A stretch of DNA of 64,000 nucleotides from Pseudomonas sp. Seg1 (GTDB lineage: Bacteria > Pseudomonadota > Gammaproteobacteria > Pseudomonadales > Pseudomonadaceae), in the NCBI RefSeq assembly GCF_018326005.1, contig NZ_AP021903.1:372001-436000 (forward strand), in the 5' to 3' direction. A program made the translations under genes and the position numbers. Positions 55,060 through 64,000 of the stretch are shown here, piece after piece (position 1 is the first letter of the stretch; each line of letters opens with the position of its first letter). The notes under the pieces are model-generated. The model did no database searches, had not been told where the DNA came from, and saw nothing but the letters and a program-made list of their open reading frames with translations.

Positions 55060-55168
55060 GATTGAATCCCGCCAAATTGAACAGGACTGAGTTTAGTCTT
55101 AATTCAGTCCACCGTCAGTGTGAGCTGACCAGCGTGTTTCAATTCAAAACTCTTTCGTCACTAATGCC

Positions 55169-55263
55169 GCTTTCGCGGGCAAGCCCGCTCCCACAGGGAT
55201 CTTCGGTGTTTACACAATTTGTGTTTCCCCAAAAAACAATGTGGGAGCTGGCTTGCCAGCGAT
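55169..55263. repeat. REP-type inverted repeat, hybrid arms (family A)
   Basis: The left arm is GCTTTCGCGGGCAAGCCCGC and the right arm is GTGGGAGCTGGCTTGCCAGC. The two arms come from different subtypes, so pairing is imperfect in the middle. It lies between the antitoxin gene and the chemoreceptor. Confidence 0.82.
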
Positions 55264-55281
55264 AGGGCCAGTGGCCGCGCC

Positions 55282-57174
55282 TTAAATGCGGAAGCTACCC
55301 ACCAACTGCTTCAGCCGCGCCGCCTGCTGCTCAAGATCCGAACAAGCCCGCAACGTCGCCTGCAAGTTCTCCACACCTTCCTGATTCAGCGTGTTGATCT
55401 CGTTGATGTCCACGTTAATCGACTCGACCACCGCCGTCTGCTCTTCAGTCGCGGTGGCCACCGACTGGTTCATCCCGTCGATTTCGCCGATGCGCTGGGT
55501 CACGCTGCCCAGACGTTCGCCGGCCTGATTGGCGATGCCGACGCTGCTTTCGCTCTCGCGCTGGCTCTCGGTCATTATGCTCACGGCCTGACGGGCGCCG
55601 ACTTGCAGCTCTTCGATCATCTTCTGCACTTGCTGCGCCGAATCCTGAGTGCGGTGCGCGAGGTTGCGGACTTCGTCGGCAACCACCGCAAAACCACGGC
55701 CAGCCTCACCGGCACGGGCGGCTTCGATGGCGGCGTTCAGTGCCAACAGGTTGGTCTGCTGCGAGATGCTGGTGATCACTTCCAGAATCTGACCGATGTT
55801 CACCGTGTTGCTGTTCAAGGTTTCGATGTTGCCGCACGAATCGCTGATCTTCGCCGACAGCTGCTGCATGGCCTGGATGGTTTTATCCACAACCTGCTGG
55901 CCGTCGACCGCGAGGCTGCGCGCATCGCTGGAGTGTTGCGAGGCGAGCGCGGCGTTCTGGGCGATTTCCTGGGCGGCGGCGCCGAGCTGGTTGATCGCCG
56001 CCGCGACGCTGTTGGTGCGTGTCGCTTGCTGGTCGGAGTTGTACATCGACGAGTTCGAGGCGGCGACCACGCGCAGGGCGACTTCGTTGACTTGGCCGGT
56101 GGCCGAGGCCACTTCGCGGATCGAGGTGTGGATACGCTCGACGAAACGGTTGAAGGACGTGCCCAGCGCGCCGAACTCATCGTTGCCATGGATCACCAGA
56201 CGCTTGGTCAGGTCGCCTTCACCTTCGGCGATGTCGTGCATCGCACGGCCCATGGTCAGCAGCGGCTGCATCAGCACGCGGATCAGCATGCCGAGCAGGG
56301 CGATGATGATCACCACGGCAATGACCATGGCGATCAGCGCCGAGGTACGGAATTCGCTGAGCATCGAGAACGCGGTGTCCTTGTCCAGCACCAGCGCCAC
56401 GTACCAGTCGGCCGACGGTACGCCGTTGACGCGGGTGAACGAGATCAGTTGGGTCTTGCCGTCGAACTCGACTTCTTTCAGGCCCGGGCTGACTTTCGGC
56501 GCGCCGTTGGGGTAGGCCTCGGCGAGGGTCTTGAGCACCAGTTTGCTGTCCGGGTGAATCAGGATTTTGCCGTCGGCACTGACGATGAACGCGTGGCCAT
56601 GGCCGCCGAAGTTCAGCGAGTTGATGATCGCGCTGACACTGGTCAGGTCGATGTCGGCACCGGCGACACCAATCATCTGACCCAGGCGTTGTACCGGGGT
56701 GGCGACGGTGATCACCAGTTTGCCCGACGAGGCGGCAATGTACGGTTCGGTGACGATGGTCTGTTGCGCGCTGTTGGCCGCTTTGTACCAGCCACGGGCG
56801 CGGGGGTCATAGTCAGGTGCGCGGTTGCCGGCAGGGACCGAGAACATTACGCCGTCAGCACCGCCGAAGTAGCTCAGCTGGAAATTGCCGGTGTAGGCGG
56901 GCAGGTCGATGATGCGTTTCAGGCTGGCGGGAGCGTTGCCGTCGACGGCCACTTGTTGCGACAGCGACTGCAGCAACTGAATGCGGCTTTCCAGCCAGGT
57001 CTGGATGTTGCTGGTGGTCAGGCTGCCCAGTTCCTGCATCGACGCTTCGGTGCTGCTGCCCAAAGCTTCGCGCTGTCGATAGTCGTTGAAGAAAATGAAA
57101 CAGGCGAACGCAACGGCCACCACGAGGGCGGCAGCCAACAAGATCTTGTGGCTGAATTTCATGTTTCTGGTCAT
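55282..57174 (-). CDS. Methyl-accepting chemotaxis protein, PctA-like amino-acid receptor
   Basis: A 630-residue transmembrane chemoreceptor: TM1 (about 10-30), a periplasmic dCache domain, TM2 (about 275-300), HAMP, and a signalling domain with the hairpin tip [20 protein letters not shown]. The dCache domain carries the amino-acid-binding pattern Y-x4-R-x-WY ([12 protein letters not shown]) with a later Asp in GVAGADIDL, as in PctA. The start at 57174 gives [19 protein letters not shown], which aligns with PctA-type starts. The specific amino acids bound are not predictable by eye. Confidence 0.92.
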   Translation of the reverse strand: MTRNMKFSHKILLAAALVVAVAFACFIFFNDYRQREALGSSTEASMQELGSLTTSNIQTWLESRIQLLQSLSQQVAVDGNAPASLKRIIDLPAYTGNFQLSYFGGADGVMFSVPAGNRAPDYDPRARGWYKAANSAQQTIVTEPYIAASSGKLVITVATPVQRLGQMIGVAGADIDLTSVSAIINSLNFGGHGHAFIVSADGKILIHPDSKLVLKTLAEAYPNGAPKVSPGLKEVEFDGKTQLISFTRVNGVPSADWYVALVLDKDTAFSMLSEFRTSALIAMVIAVVIIIALLGMLIRVLMQPLLTMGRAMHDIAEGEGDLTKRLVIHGNDEFGALGTSFNRFVERIHTSIREVASATGQVNEVALRVVAASNSSMYNSDQQATRTNSVAAAINQLGAAAQEIAQNAALASQHSSDARSLAVDGQQVVDKTIQAMQQLSAKISDSCGNIETLNSNTVNIGQILEVITSISQQTNLLALNAAIEAARAGEAGRGFAVVADEVRNLAHRTQDSAQQVQKMIEELQVGARQAVSIMTESQRESESSVGIANQAGERLGSVTQRIGEIDGMNQSVATATEEQTAVVESINVDINEINTLNQEGVENLQATLRACSDLEQQAARLKQLVGSFRI

Positions 57175-57455
57175 CGAATGAACTACCGCGAAGGGGCTGG
57201 TCAAGAAAGGGCGGCAATTTGCCACACTCGGGGGCTTTGCGCTGCTCTTATTTCGACTGCGGCGCGCCAAAGATTAGGCGTCTTTTGCGAAATGCGACGA
57301 AATGCTCAATAGCCCTACAAAGTGTCTGATTTAGCGACAAATGCCGGACGAGTGGCGAGATAAATAGCCCTCGGTCGAGGGAACCAGAAGAGGGTTTTCT
57401 CTTCTAAGCTTCTGGTTGGCACCATGCCATCCCCCCTCGTTCCAGGAGTTACACC

Positions 57456-57710
57456 ATGTCGCTGCGATCCCTCGCCCTGCTGTCGTTTTGCGTGCTGTTG
57501 GCCGCATGCAGCAAGGTCAACCAGGAAAACTACTCGAAACTGTCTGCCGGCATGGCCAAGGCCGAAGTGGAAACGTTGCTCGGTAAACCAACCGATTGTT
57601 CGGGCGCGCTCGGCATGTCCAGTTGCACCTGGGGCGACAAGAACAGCTTTATCAGCGTGCAGTACGCCGGTGACAAAGTGCTGATGTTTTCCGGCCAAGG
57701 CCTGAAGTAA
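57456..57710 (+). CDS. Small lipoprotein of the SmpA/OmlA-like fold
   Basis: An 84-residue lipoprotein precursor. The lipobox LLAACSKV gives acylated C18. The mature part has YSKLSAGMAKAEVETLLGKP, the usual start of small BamE/SmpA-like domains, and two further cysteines. It is predicted outer-membrane-attached, as no Asp follows the lipid cysteine. Probably co-transcribed with the lipocalin 30 bases downstream. Confidence 0.85.
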   Translation: MSLRSLALLSFCVLLAACSKVNQENYSKLSAGMAKAEVETLLGKPTDCSGALGMSSCTWGDKNSFISVQYAGDKVLMFSGQGLK

Positions 57711-57740
57711 ACCGGGGCTTCGCGCCCACGGAGAAGAAAA

Positions 57741-58310
57741 ATGAAGCGGTTATTGCTTATCCTTTTTGCTGGCCTGGTACTGGCCGGCTGCGCCACTTCC
57801 GGCGTGGATCCGTTGGCGCCGAAGACCGTCAACAGCGTCAATCTCAAGCGTTATCAGGGCACCTGGTATGAGCTGGCGCGTCTGCCGATGTATTTCCAGC
57901 GCAATTGCGCGCAATCCGAAGCCCGTTACACCCTCAAGCCCGATGGCAACGTCGCGGTGTTCAACCGCTGCATGACCGCGGACTGGCAGTGGGAAGAGGT
58001 CAAGGGCACGGCTTATCCACAGGTGCCGGGCAAGACCGACAAGTTGTGGGTCGAGTTCGATACCTGGTTCTCGCGGTTGATTCCGGGTGTGGCGAAGGGC
58101 GAATACTGGGTGTTGTACGTCAGCGACGACTACAAGACCGCCATCGTCGGCGATCCGAGTCGCAAGTACTTGTGGTTGCTGTCACGTACGCCGACCGTCA
58201 ACGGTGTGGTGCGTGAAGAGCTGCTGAGCAAGGCGCGGCAACAGGGTTACGACACCACGCGACTGATCTGGCGAGCGTCGGATCGGCAGATGGCCAAGAC
58301 CTCGAATTAA
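57741..58310 (+). CDS. blc: Outer-membrane lipoprotein Blc-type lipocalin
   Basis: A 189-residue lipocalin with a lipoprotein signal (LVLAGCATSG). The first lipocalin motif is RYQGTWYELARLPMYFQRN, and the later Tyr/Arg motif is YWVLYVSDDYKTAIVGDPSR. Bacterial lipocalins bind fatty acids or lysophospholipids and help envelope maintenance. Placed after the small lipoprotein gene; an inverted repeat follows at 58333. Confidence 0.92.
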   Translation: MKRLLLILFAGLVLAGCATSGVDPLAPKTVNSVNLKRYQGTWYELARLPMYFQRNCAQSEARYTLKPDGNVAVFNRCMTADWQWEEVKGTAYPQVPGKTDKLWVEFDTWFSRLIPGVAKGEYWVLYVSDDYKTAIVGDPSRKYLWLLSRTPTVNGVVREELLSKARQQGYDTTRLIWRASDRQMAKTSN

Positions 58311-58332
58311 AGAACACTGCAAAACCAATGCT

Positions 58333-58441
58333 TGATCGCTCCCACGCTCCGCGTGGGAGTGTCTCAATGGACGCTCTGCGTCCGCTTTTGAGACGCAGAG
58401 CGTCCCGGGCTGCATTCCCACGCAGAGCATGGGAACGATCA
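58333..58441. repeat. Inverted repeat, family C
   Basis: Termini TGATCG and CGATCA, with internal CTCCCACGCTCCGCGTGGGAG and GGACGCTCTGCGTCC palindromes. The other copy is at 30982. It lies between the lipocalin gene and hutF. Confidence 0.87.
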
Positions 58442-58455
58442 GCCAGGTTCTTGTG

Positions 58456-59820
58456 TCAGCCTAAAAGGTCGCGCAGAACCTGGGTGAACGCGCGTGCACT
58501 TTCCTCTTCGCCAGCATGCCGCCCGTCACGCACCACCCACTGGCCGTTGACCAGCACATCGCGCACCTGACGGTCCCCGCCAGCAAACAACCAGCGATTC
58601 AAAATCCCGTCACCACTGGCGGTCGCCAGATATGGATCGTTGCCATCGAGCACAATCCAGTCCGCACGCTTGCCGACTTCCAGCGCACCAATTGGCTGCC
58701 CCAATGCCTGAGCGCCACCGTCCAGCGCTGCGTCATACAGCGTACGGCCAACCATCGGTTGATCCGCGCCATACAAACGGTTACGCCGCTGATCGCGCAG
58801 ACGCTGACCGTATTCCAACCAGCGCAACTCCTCGACGACACTGAGCGACACATGGCTGTCGGAACCGATACCCATGCGTCCGCCTTGAGCGAGGAAATCC
58901 ACCGCCGGGAAAATCCCGTCGCCCAGGTTCGCTTCGGTAGTCAGGCACAGACCGGCGATGGCGCGACTCTTGGCCATCAGCGTGACTTCTTCCGGGTTGG
59001 CATGAGTGGCGTGGACCAGGCACCAGCGCTGATCGACTTCGGCGTTTTCATAGAGCCATTGCAGCGGGCGCCGGCCACTCCAGCTCAGGCAGTCGTCGAC
59101 TTCCTTTTGCTGTTCGGCGATGTGGATGTGCACCGGGCATTGCTTGTCGCTGGCGGCCAATACTTCGCTGATCTGCTGAGGTGTGACCGCGCGCAGCGAG
59201 TGGAAGCACAGACCCAATGATTGCGCCTTTTGCTGAGCCAGCAGCGGCTGCAAGCGTGATTGCAGATTCAAGTAGTTTTCGCTGCTGTTGATAAAGCGGC
59301 GCTGGCCATCGTTGGGTGTCTGACCGCCGAAGCCTGCGTGGCTGTAGAGCACCGGCAGCAGGGTCAGACCGATGCCGCTTTCACTGGCCGCCTGACTGAT
59401 GCGCAACGCCAGTTCAGCCGGGTCCGCATACGGCTGACCGTTGCTGTCGTGGTGCACGTAATGGAATTCGGCGACCGAGGTGTAACCGGCCTTGAGCATT
59501 TCGATGTACAGCTGACGGGCAATGACGCCGAGTTGATCCGGACTGATTTTTCCGACGAGCCGATACATCAGATCGCGCCACGTCCAGAAACTGTCGTTGG
59601 GGTTGCCGGCCACTTCGGCCAACCCGGCCATTGCGCGCTGGAAGGCATGGGAGTGCAGATTGGGCATCCCCGGCAGCAACGGACCGCTCAGCCGTTCGGC
59701 GCCATCTGCGGTGGAATCGGCCTGGATTCGGGTCAGCAGGCCATCGGCGCTGACCTCAAGACGTACATTGTTGGCCCATCCGTTAGGCAGCAGCGCGCGT
59801 TCGGCAAAGAAGGCGGACAT
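58456..59820 (-). CDS. hutF: Formimidoylglutamate deiminase HutF
   Basis: A 454-residue amidohydrolase-fold enzyme that converts N-formimidoyl-L-glutamate to N-formyl-L-glutamate. Metal-site motifs are PNLHSHAFQRAMAGL, HIHIAEQ, HATHANPEE and GIGSDSHVSL. HutF means this strain uses the five-step route ending with formylglutamate hydrolysis. It is divergent from hutC, with the operator at 59846 between them. Confidence 0.95.
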   Translation of the reverse strand: MSAFFAERALLPNGWANNVRLEVSADGLLTRIQADSTADGAERLSGPLLPGMPNLHSHAFQRAMAGLAEVAGNPNDSFWTWRDLMYRLVGKISPDQLGVIARQLYIEMLKAGYTSVAEFHYVHHDSNGQPYADPAELALRISQAASESGIGLTLLPVLYSHAGFGGQTPNDGQRRFINSSENYLNLQSRLQPLLAQQKAQSLGLCFHSLRAVTPQQISEVLAASDKQCPVHIHIAEQQKEVDDCLSWSGRRPLQWLYENAEVDQRWCLVHATHANPEEVTLMAKSRAIAGLCLTTEANLGDGIFPAVDFLAQGGRMGIGSDSHVSLSVVEELRWLEYGQRLRDQRRNRLYGADQPMVGRTLYDAALDGGAQALGQPIGALEVGKRADWIVLDGNDPYLATASGDGILNRWLFAGGDRQVRDVLVNGQWVVRDGRHAGEEESARAFTQVLRDLLG

Positions 59821-59845
59821 GGTTCAGCACCCCATCGTGTGTTAT

Positions 59846-59863
59846 TTGTATATACATATACAG
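59846..59863. promoter_or_regulatory. HutC operator between hutF and hutC
   Basis: The palindrome TGTATATACA (59847-59856), extended to TTGTATATACATATACAG, resembles HutC sites of pseudomonads. It lies in the 106-base divergent hutF/hutC gap, so one site could control both directions. Confidence 0.7.
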
Positions 59864-59926
59864 ACGTTTGCCTGCCCGGTAAACTCCGGCAAGCTAGCAA
59901 CCTCTACCGACGAACAAGGATCAACC

Positions 59927-60676
59927 GTGCCGACTCCGCCTCCAGTTTCCCCGTTGGCCGCGAACATGGGCGACAGTCCGGCGCCCTTGTACGCGCGCGT
60001 CAAACAGATGATCACCCAGCAGATCGACAGCGGTAACTGGCCGCCGCACTACCGCGTGCCGTCGGAAAGCGAGCTGGTCAATCAGCTCGGCTTCAGCCGC
60101 ATGACCATCAACCGCGCGTTGCGCGAAATGACCGCCGACGGACTGCTGGTGCGCATGCAGGGCGTCGGCACTTTCGTTGCCGAGCCGAAGAGCCAGTCCG
60201 CGCTGTTCGAAGTGCACAACATAGCCGACGAAATCGCCTCCCGTGGCCATCGCCACACCTGCCAGGTGATCACCCTCGAAGAAGAGGCCGCCGGTTCCGA
60301 ACGTGCGCTGGCGCTGGACATGCGCGAAGGACAGAAGGTCTTCCATTCGCTGATCGTGCATTACGAAAACGACATTCCGGTGCAAATCGAAGACCGCTTC
60401 GTCAACGCGCTGGTCGCCCCGGAATACCTCAAGCAGGACTTCACCCTGCAAACCCCTTATGCCTACTTGAATCAGGTCGCGCCACTGACCGAAGGCGAGC
60501 ACGTGGTCGAGGCGATTCTTGCCGAACCGTCCGAGTGCAAGTTGCTGCAGATCGAGAAGGGCGAGCCGTGCCTGCTGATCCGTCGTCGCACGTGGTCGGG
60601 GCGTCAGCCGGTTACCGCCGCACGATTGATTCACCCGGGTTCTCGTCATCGTCTGGAAGGACGCTTTCATAAATGA
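59927..60676 (+). CDS. hutC: Histidine utilisation repressor HutC
   Basis: A 249-residue GntR-family repressor of the HutC subgroup. The winged helix contains RVPSESELVNQLGFSRMTIN (about 45-64), followed by a UTRA ligand domain. Urocanate is the inducer in this family. It starts at GTG 59927 after AAGGA; upstream in-frame codons run through hutF on the other strand and are rejected. It overlaps hutD by 4 bases. Confidence 0.95.
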   Translation: MPTPPPVSPLAANMGDSPAPLYARVKQMITQQIDSGNWPPHYRVPSESELVNQLGFSRMTINRALREMTADGLLVRMQGVGTFVAEPKSQSALFEVHNIADEIASRGHRHTCQVITLEEEAAGSERALALDMREGQKVFHSLIVHYENDIPVQIEDRFVNALVAPEYLKQDFTLQTPYAYLNQVAPLTEGEHVVEAILAEPSECKLLQIEKGEPCLLIRRRTWSGRQPVTAARLIHPGSRHRLEGRFHK

Positions 60677-61245
60677 GCAGTGAAGTGAAGGTTTTACGCG
60701 CTGAAGGTTATCCGCGCATGCCGTGGAAAAACGGCGGCGGCAGCACCGAGGAAATCACCCGTGACGCGGGTGCCGGTCTGGATGGTTTTGGCTGGCGGCT
60801 GTCGATTGCCGACATCGCCGAGTCGGGCGGTTTTTCAACCTTCGCCGGATACCAGCGGGTGATCACCGTGTTGCAGGGCGACGGCATGACCCTGTGTGTG
60901 GACGGTGACGATACTCGGCCATTGTTACCGCTCGACCCGTTTGCTTTCAGCGGCGAAAGTCAGGTGTCCTGCACACTGCTCGGTGGCGCGATCCGCGACT
61001 TCAACCTGATCTACGCGCCGCAGCGTTACCGCGCGCGGTTGCAGTGGCTGGATGGCGAGCAGCGGTTTTTCAGTTCGGCGGGGACGGTGCTGGTGTTCAG
61101 TGTCAGTGAGTTGCTGGAAGTGGCGGTCGGTGAAAAGACCGCACAGCTTGGACGGCATGATTGCCTGCAACTGGACGGTAACACCGGGCTGGTTGAGGTT
61201 GCGGTCAATGGCGGTTGCTGCGTGATCGAACTGACTACGCGCTGA
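60673..61245 (+). CDS. hutD: HutD-family protein
   Basis: A 190-residue cupin-like protein conserved in hut loci, with the family signature YPRMPWKNGGGSTEEITR near the start. In Pseudomonas it is thought to limit hut expression or urocanate level rather than catalyse a step. It is coupled to hutC by an ATGA overlap. Confidence 0.92.
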   Translation: MSSEVKVLRAEGYPRMPWKNGGGSTEEITRDAGAGLDGFGWRLSIADIAESGGFSTFAGYQRVITVLQGDGMTLCVDGDDTRPLLPLDPFAFSGESQVSCTLLGGAIRDFNLIYAPQRYRARLQWLDGEQRFFSSAGTVLVFSVSELLEVAVGEKTAQLGRHDCLQLDGNTGLVEVAVNGGCCVIELTTR

Positions 61246-61266
61246 TCTCCCTGCTCATATAAAACA

Positions 61267-61374
61267 CTTGTGGTGAGGGGATTTATCCCCGATGGGGCGC
61301 GAAGCGGCCCTGTTTTTGTTTAGAAAGCAGGGGCTGCTGCGCAGCCCATCGGGGATAAATCCCCTCGCCACAAG
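61267..61374. repeat. Inverted repeat, family B
   Basis: Arms CTTGTGGTGAGGGGATTTAT and ATAAATCCCCTCGCCACAAG enclose smaller hairpins. The 478-base hutD-hutU gap holds this element and the operator at 61591; nothing else was recognised there. Confidence 0.87.
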
Positions 61375-61590
61375 TGCATTCACACTTCTTGTTTCTTCGG
61401 TGCACCAACTTGTTACCGAACGCCCCAGCGTGGAGCAAAACCGCGCCCACGTAACAACCATCAGCCTTCCACAAAATCCCCTCGCGAAAAATTTCATCCA
61501 CGCCCGAACCCTTGTTTCAGGCGCTCTTCAGCCTCATCCACGATTTTTCTTGAACACTCCTCCAGCAAGTTGGCCGCTTGATTGCATATG

Positions 61591-61604
61591 CTTGTATGTA
61601 CAAG
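61591..61604. promoter_or_regulatory. HutC operator upstream of hutU
   Basis: CTTGTATGTACAAG is a near-perfect dyad of the HutC type, about 120 bases before the hutU start. It shares the TGTA..TACA core with the hutF/hutC site. Confidence 0.75.
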
Positions 61605-61723
61605 TAAAGACGTATGCGTATAAGTCCGCAGCGTCCACTGATTCGCTTGTCGCGCATTGAAGCGCACAGGCTGCTTGCCCACTGCCAGGGTTGGTTTGAA
61701 TTGATCGCTGAGGAGTCTTTTTC

Positions 61724-63424
61724 GTGACTGACAACAAGATGACCACTGCTACTACATTTACAAAGCATCGTGACGTAGAAATCCGCGCCGCACGCGGCAA
61801 CAAGCTGACCGCCAAGAGCTGGCTGACCGAAGCGCCGCTGCGCATGCTGATGAACAACCTCGATCCGGAAGTCGCCGAGAACCCGAAAGAATTGGTGGTC
61901 TACGGTGGTATCGGTCGCGCTGCGCGTAACTGGGAGTGCTACGACAAGATCGTCGAGAGCCTGACCAACCTGAACGACGACGAGACCCTGCTGGTGCAAT
62001 CCGGCAAACCGGTCGGCGTGTTCAAGACCCACAGCAACGCCCCGCGCGTACTGATCGCCAACTCCAACCTCGTACCGCACTGGGCGAGCTGGGAGCATTT
62101 CAACGAACTCGACGCCAAAGGCTTGGCCATGTACGGCCAGATGACCGCCGGCAGCTGGATCTATATCGGCAGCCAGGGCATCGTTCAAGGCACCTACGAA
62201 ACCTTCGTTGAAGCCGGGCGCCAGCACTACAACGACAACCTCACCGGCAAGTGGGTCCTGACCGCAGGTCTCGGTGGCATGGGCGGCGCTCAACCACTGG
62301 CCGCCACCCTGGCCGGCGCTTGCTCGCTGAACATCGAATGCCAGCAAGTGAGCATCGATTTCCGCCTGAAAAGCCGTTATGTCGACGAGCAAGCCAAAGA
62401 CCTCGACGACGCCCTGGCGCGCATCGACAAGTACACCAAAGAAGGCAAAGCCATCTCCATCGCGCTGCTGGGTAACGCCGCTGAAATTCTCCCGGAACTG
62501 GTCAAGCGCGGCGTACGCCCGGACATGGTCACCGACCAGACCAGCGCCCACGATCCACTCAACGGCTACCTGCCGGCCGGCTGGACCTGGGACGAGTACC
62601 GCGCTCGCGCCAAGACCGAGCCGGCCGCTGTGATCAAAGCCGCCAAGCAGTCGATGGCGGTGCACGTCAAAGCCATGCTGGAATTCCAGAAGCAAGGCAT
62701 TCCGACCTTCGACTACGGCAACAACATCCGTCAGATGGCGCAGGAAGAGGGCGTCGAAAACGCGTTCGACTTCCCGGGCTTCGTACCGGCCTATATCCGT
62801 CCGCTGTTCTGCCGTGGCATCGGCCCGTTCCGCTGGGCGGCGCTGTCGGGCGATCCGCAAGACATCTACAAAACCGACGCCAAGGTCAAAGAACTGATCC
62901 CGGACGACGCGCACCTGCACAACTGGCTGGACATGGCCCGCGAGCGCATCAGCTTCCAGGGTCTGCCGGCACGTATCTGCTGGGTGGGTCTGGGTCTGCG
63001 CGCCAAGCTCGGTCTGGCCTTCAACGAGATGGTCCGCAGCGGCGAGCTGTCGGCACCGATCGTGATCGGTCGCGACCACCTCGACTCCGGTTCGGTATCC
63101 AGCCCGAACCGCGAAACCGAATCGATGCAGGACGGTTCCGACGCCGTGTCCGACTGGCCATTGCTCAATGCTCTGCTCAACACCGCGAGCGGCGCGACCT
63201 GGGTTTCCCTGCACCACGGCGGCGGCGTCGGCATGGGCTTCTCGCAGCACTCGGGCATGGTGATTGTCTGCGACGGTACCGACGAAGCGGCCGAGCGAAT
63301 CGCCCGCGTACTGCACAACGACCCGGCCACCGGTGTCATGCGTCACGCCGATGCCGGTTACCAGATCGCCATCGACTGCGCCAAGGAGCAGGGTCTGAAC
63401 CTGCCGATGATTACCGGTAAATAA
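61724..63424 (+). CDS. hutU: Urocanate hydratase
   Basis: A 566-residue NAD-dependent urocanase forming imidazolonepropionate. The NAD loop [18 protein letters not shown] and the conserved [14 protein letters not shown] (active-site region Cys) are present. It starts at GTG 61724, 9 bases after GAGGAG. It begins the catabolic hut gene series and is under the operator at 61591. Confidence 0.97.
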   Translation: MTDNKMTTATTFTKHRDVEIRAARGNKLTAKSWLTEAPLRMLMNNLDPEVAENPKELVVYGGIGRAARNWECYDKIVESLTNLNDDETLLVQSGKPVGVFKTHSNAPRVLIANSNLVPHWASWEHFNELDAKGLAMYGQMTAGSWIYIGSQGIVQGTYETFVEAGRQHYNDNLTGKWVLTAGLGGMGGAQPLAATLAGACSLNIECQQVSIDFRLKSRYVDEQAKDLDDALARIDKYTKEGKAISIALLGNAAEILPELVKRGVRPDMVTDQTSAHDPLNGYLPAGWTWDEYRARAKTEPAAVIKAAKQSMAVHVKAMLEFQKQGIPTFDYGNNIRQMAQEEGVENAFDFPGFVPAYIRPLFCRGIGPFRWAALSGDPQDIYKTDAKVKELIPDDAHLHNWLDMARERISFQGLPARICWVGLGLRAKLGLAFNEMVRSGELSAPIVIGRDHLDSGSVSSPNRETESMQDGSDAVSDWPLLNALLNTASGATWVSLHHGGGVGMGFSQHSGMVIVCDGTDEAAERIARVLHNDPATGVMRHADAGYQIAIDCAKEQGLNLPMITGK

Positions 63425-63430
63425 AGATCC

Positions 63431-63520
63431 TGTGGGAGCTGGCTTGCCAGCGAAAGCGGTGGCACTACTGGCATTGATGTTGAAAGTGCCGACGTCATCG
63501 CTGGCAAGCCAGCTCCCACA
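63431..63520. repeat. REP-type inverted repeat (family A)
   Basis: Arms TGTGGGAGCTGGCTTGCCAG and CTGGCAAGCCAGCTCCCACA are exact complements. The element lies between hutU and the transporter gene. Confidence 0.92.
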
Positions 63521-63570
63521 AGGTTTCAGTAGCCCGAGAGAACAATTAAACAATCCACAGAGGTTGAATC

Positions 63571-64000
63571 ATGGCTGTTAACACCGATCGTGCAGGCAAC
63601 AAACCGTTGATCGAAAGGCGTTCGATCGACTACATCCCGGAAGCGGAAAGACACGGTCGTCTGTTTAGCCAGTTCACCCTGTGGATGGGTGCCAACCTGC
63701 AAATCACCGCGATTGTCACCGGGGCCCTGGCCGTGGTGCTGGGCGGTGATGTGTTCTGGTCGTTGATCGGTCTGTTGATCGGTCAACTGCTCGGCGGCGG
63801 GGTGATGGCGCTGCATGCGGCGCAAGGGCCGAAGCTCGGTCTGCCGCAGATGATTTCCAGCCGCGTACAGTTCGGCGTGTATGGCGCCGCCATCCCGATT
63901 GTGTTGGTGTGCCTGATGTACCTCGGTTTCACTGCCACCGGCACGGTATTGTCCGGTCAGGCGCTGGGCCAGTTGTTTGGCGTCAGCGATACCGTCGGCA
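63571..64000 (+). CDS. Purine-cytosine permease-family transporter, cut by window edge
   Basis: The first 143 codons of an NCS1/CodB-type membrane transporter. It begins MAVNTDRAGNKPLIERRSID and has the family lead-in IPEAERHGRLFSQFTLWMGA, followed by at least three hydrophobic segments. It follows hutU, so it is probably the hut-locus transporter for urocanate, histidine or a related compound. The C-terminal part lies beyond the window. Confidence 0.85.
   Translation, partial: MAVNTDRAGNKPLIERRSIDYIPEAERHGRLFSQFTLWMGANLQITAIVTGALAVVLGGDVFWSLIGLLIGQLLGGGVMALHAAQGPKLGLPQMISSRVQFGVYGAAIPIVLVCLMYLGFTATGTVLSGQALGQLFGVSDTVG

Noticed and set aside
55219..57312. Long plus-strand open frame opposite the chemoreceptor
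   Set aside because: It is antisense to a gene with complete receptor architecture and begins inside a REP element.
61517..63553. Long minus-strand open frame opposite hutU
   Set aside because: It is antisense to urocanase and extends into repeats at both ends.

Overview
The window is chromosomal DNA from a fluorescent-group Pseudomonas (P. fluorescens lineage). The assignment rests on GC-rich coding with tight operons, Pseudomonas-type REP palindromes between genes, a PctA-like chemoreceptor, the hutF/hutC/hutD/hutU arrangement, and the hisBHAF, yibQ-ctpA-envC-gpmI and ntrBC-glnA-thiI-typA blocks. This is recognition from sequence; no database search was run.

Layout. 1-4.8 kb: a cut-off vapBC toxin-antitoxin pair, two tandem paralogous small genes, an alpha/beta hydrolase, a YhcG-type PD-(D/E)XK protein and two small envelope proteins. 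4.8-12.1 kb: a compact six-gene minus-strand operon. In transcription order it holds sbnA-like, sbnB-like, an FAD/NAD(P)-binding oxidoreductase, a glutathione S-transferase, an LctP-type permease and a MocR regulator. It looks like a small stand-alone 2,3-diaminopropionate-based pathway and is the most interesting locus here. 12.5-16.7 kb: tRNA-Phe, yggX, mutY, an asmA-family gene and a GNAT acetyltransferase. 17-22 kb: an OFA-family MFS transporter and hisB-hisH-DUF2164-hisA-hisF. 22-24.3 kb: an orphan periplasmic binding protein and a Vps62-like protein. 24.3-31 kb: envelope and cell-division genes (yibQ-type deacetylase, ctpA, envC, gpmI) divergent from yibN-grxC-secB. 31-32.4 kb: trmL, a small membrane-anchored protein and an unusual triplicated hairpin array ending in a terminator. 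32.5-40.3 kb: nitrogen control (ntrC, ntrB, glnA) enclosing two DUF4124 genes and a MORN-repeat protein, with a strong sigma-54 promoter motif for glnA. 40.4-54.5 kb: thiI, typA, a YkgJ-type protein, glgP, a DUF2339/DUF3999 membrane pair, fbp and a DUF924 gene. 54.5-57.2 kb: a Phd/ParE-type module and an amino-acid chemoreceptor. 57.4-64 kb: two lipoproteins and the start of the histidine-utilisation locus (hutF, hutC, hutD, hutU, partial transporter) with two likely HutC operators.

Most genes are housekeeping and collinear with related gammaproteobacteria. Accessory material is limited to the toxin-antitoxin modules, the Vps62-like gene, the diaminopropionate operon and at least four families of dispersed palindromic repeats. 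No insertion sequence, prophage, integron or CRISPR array was seen.
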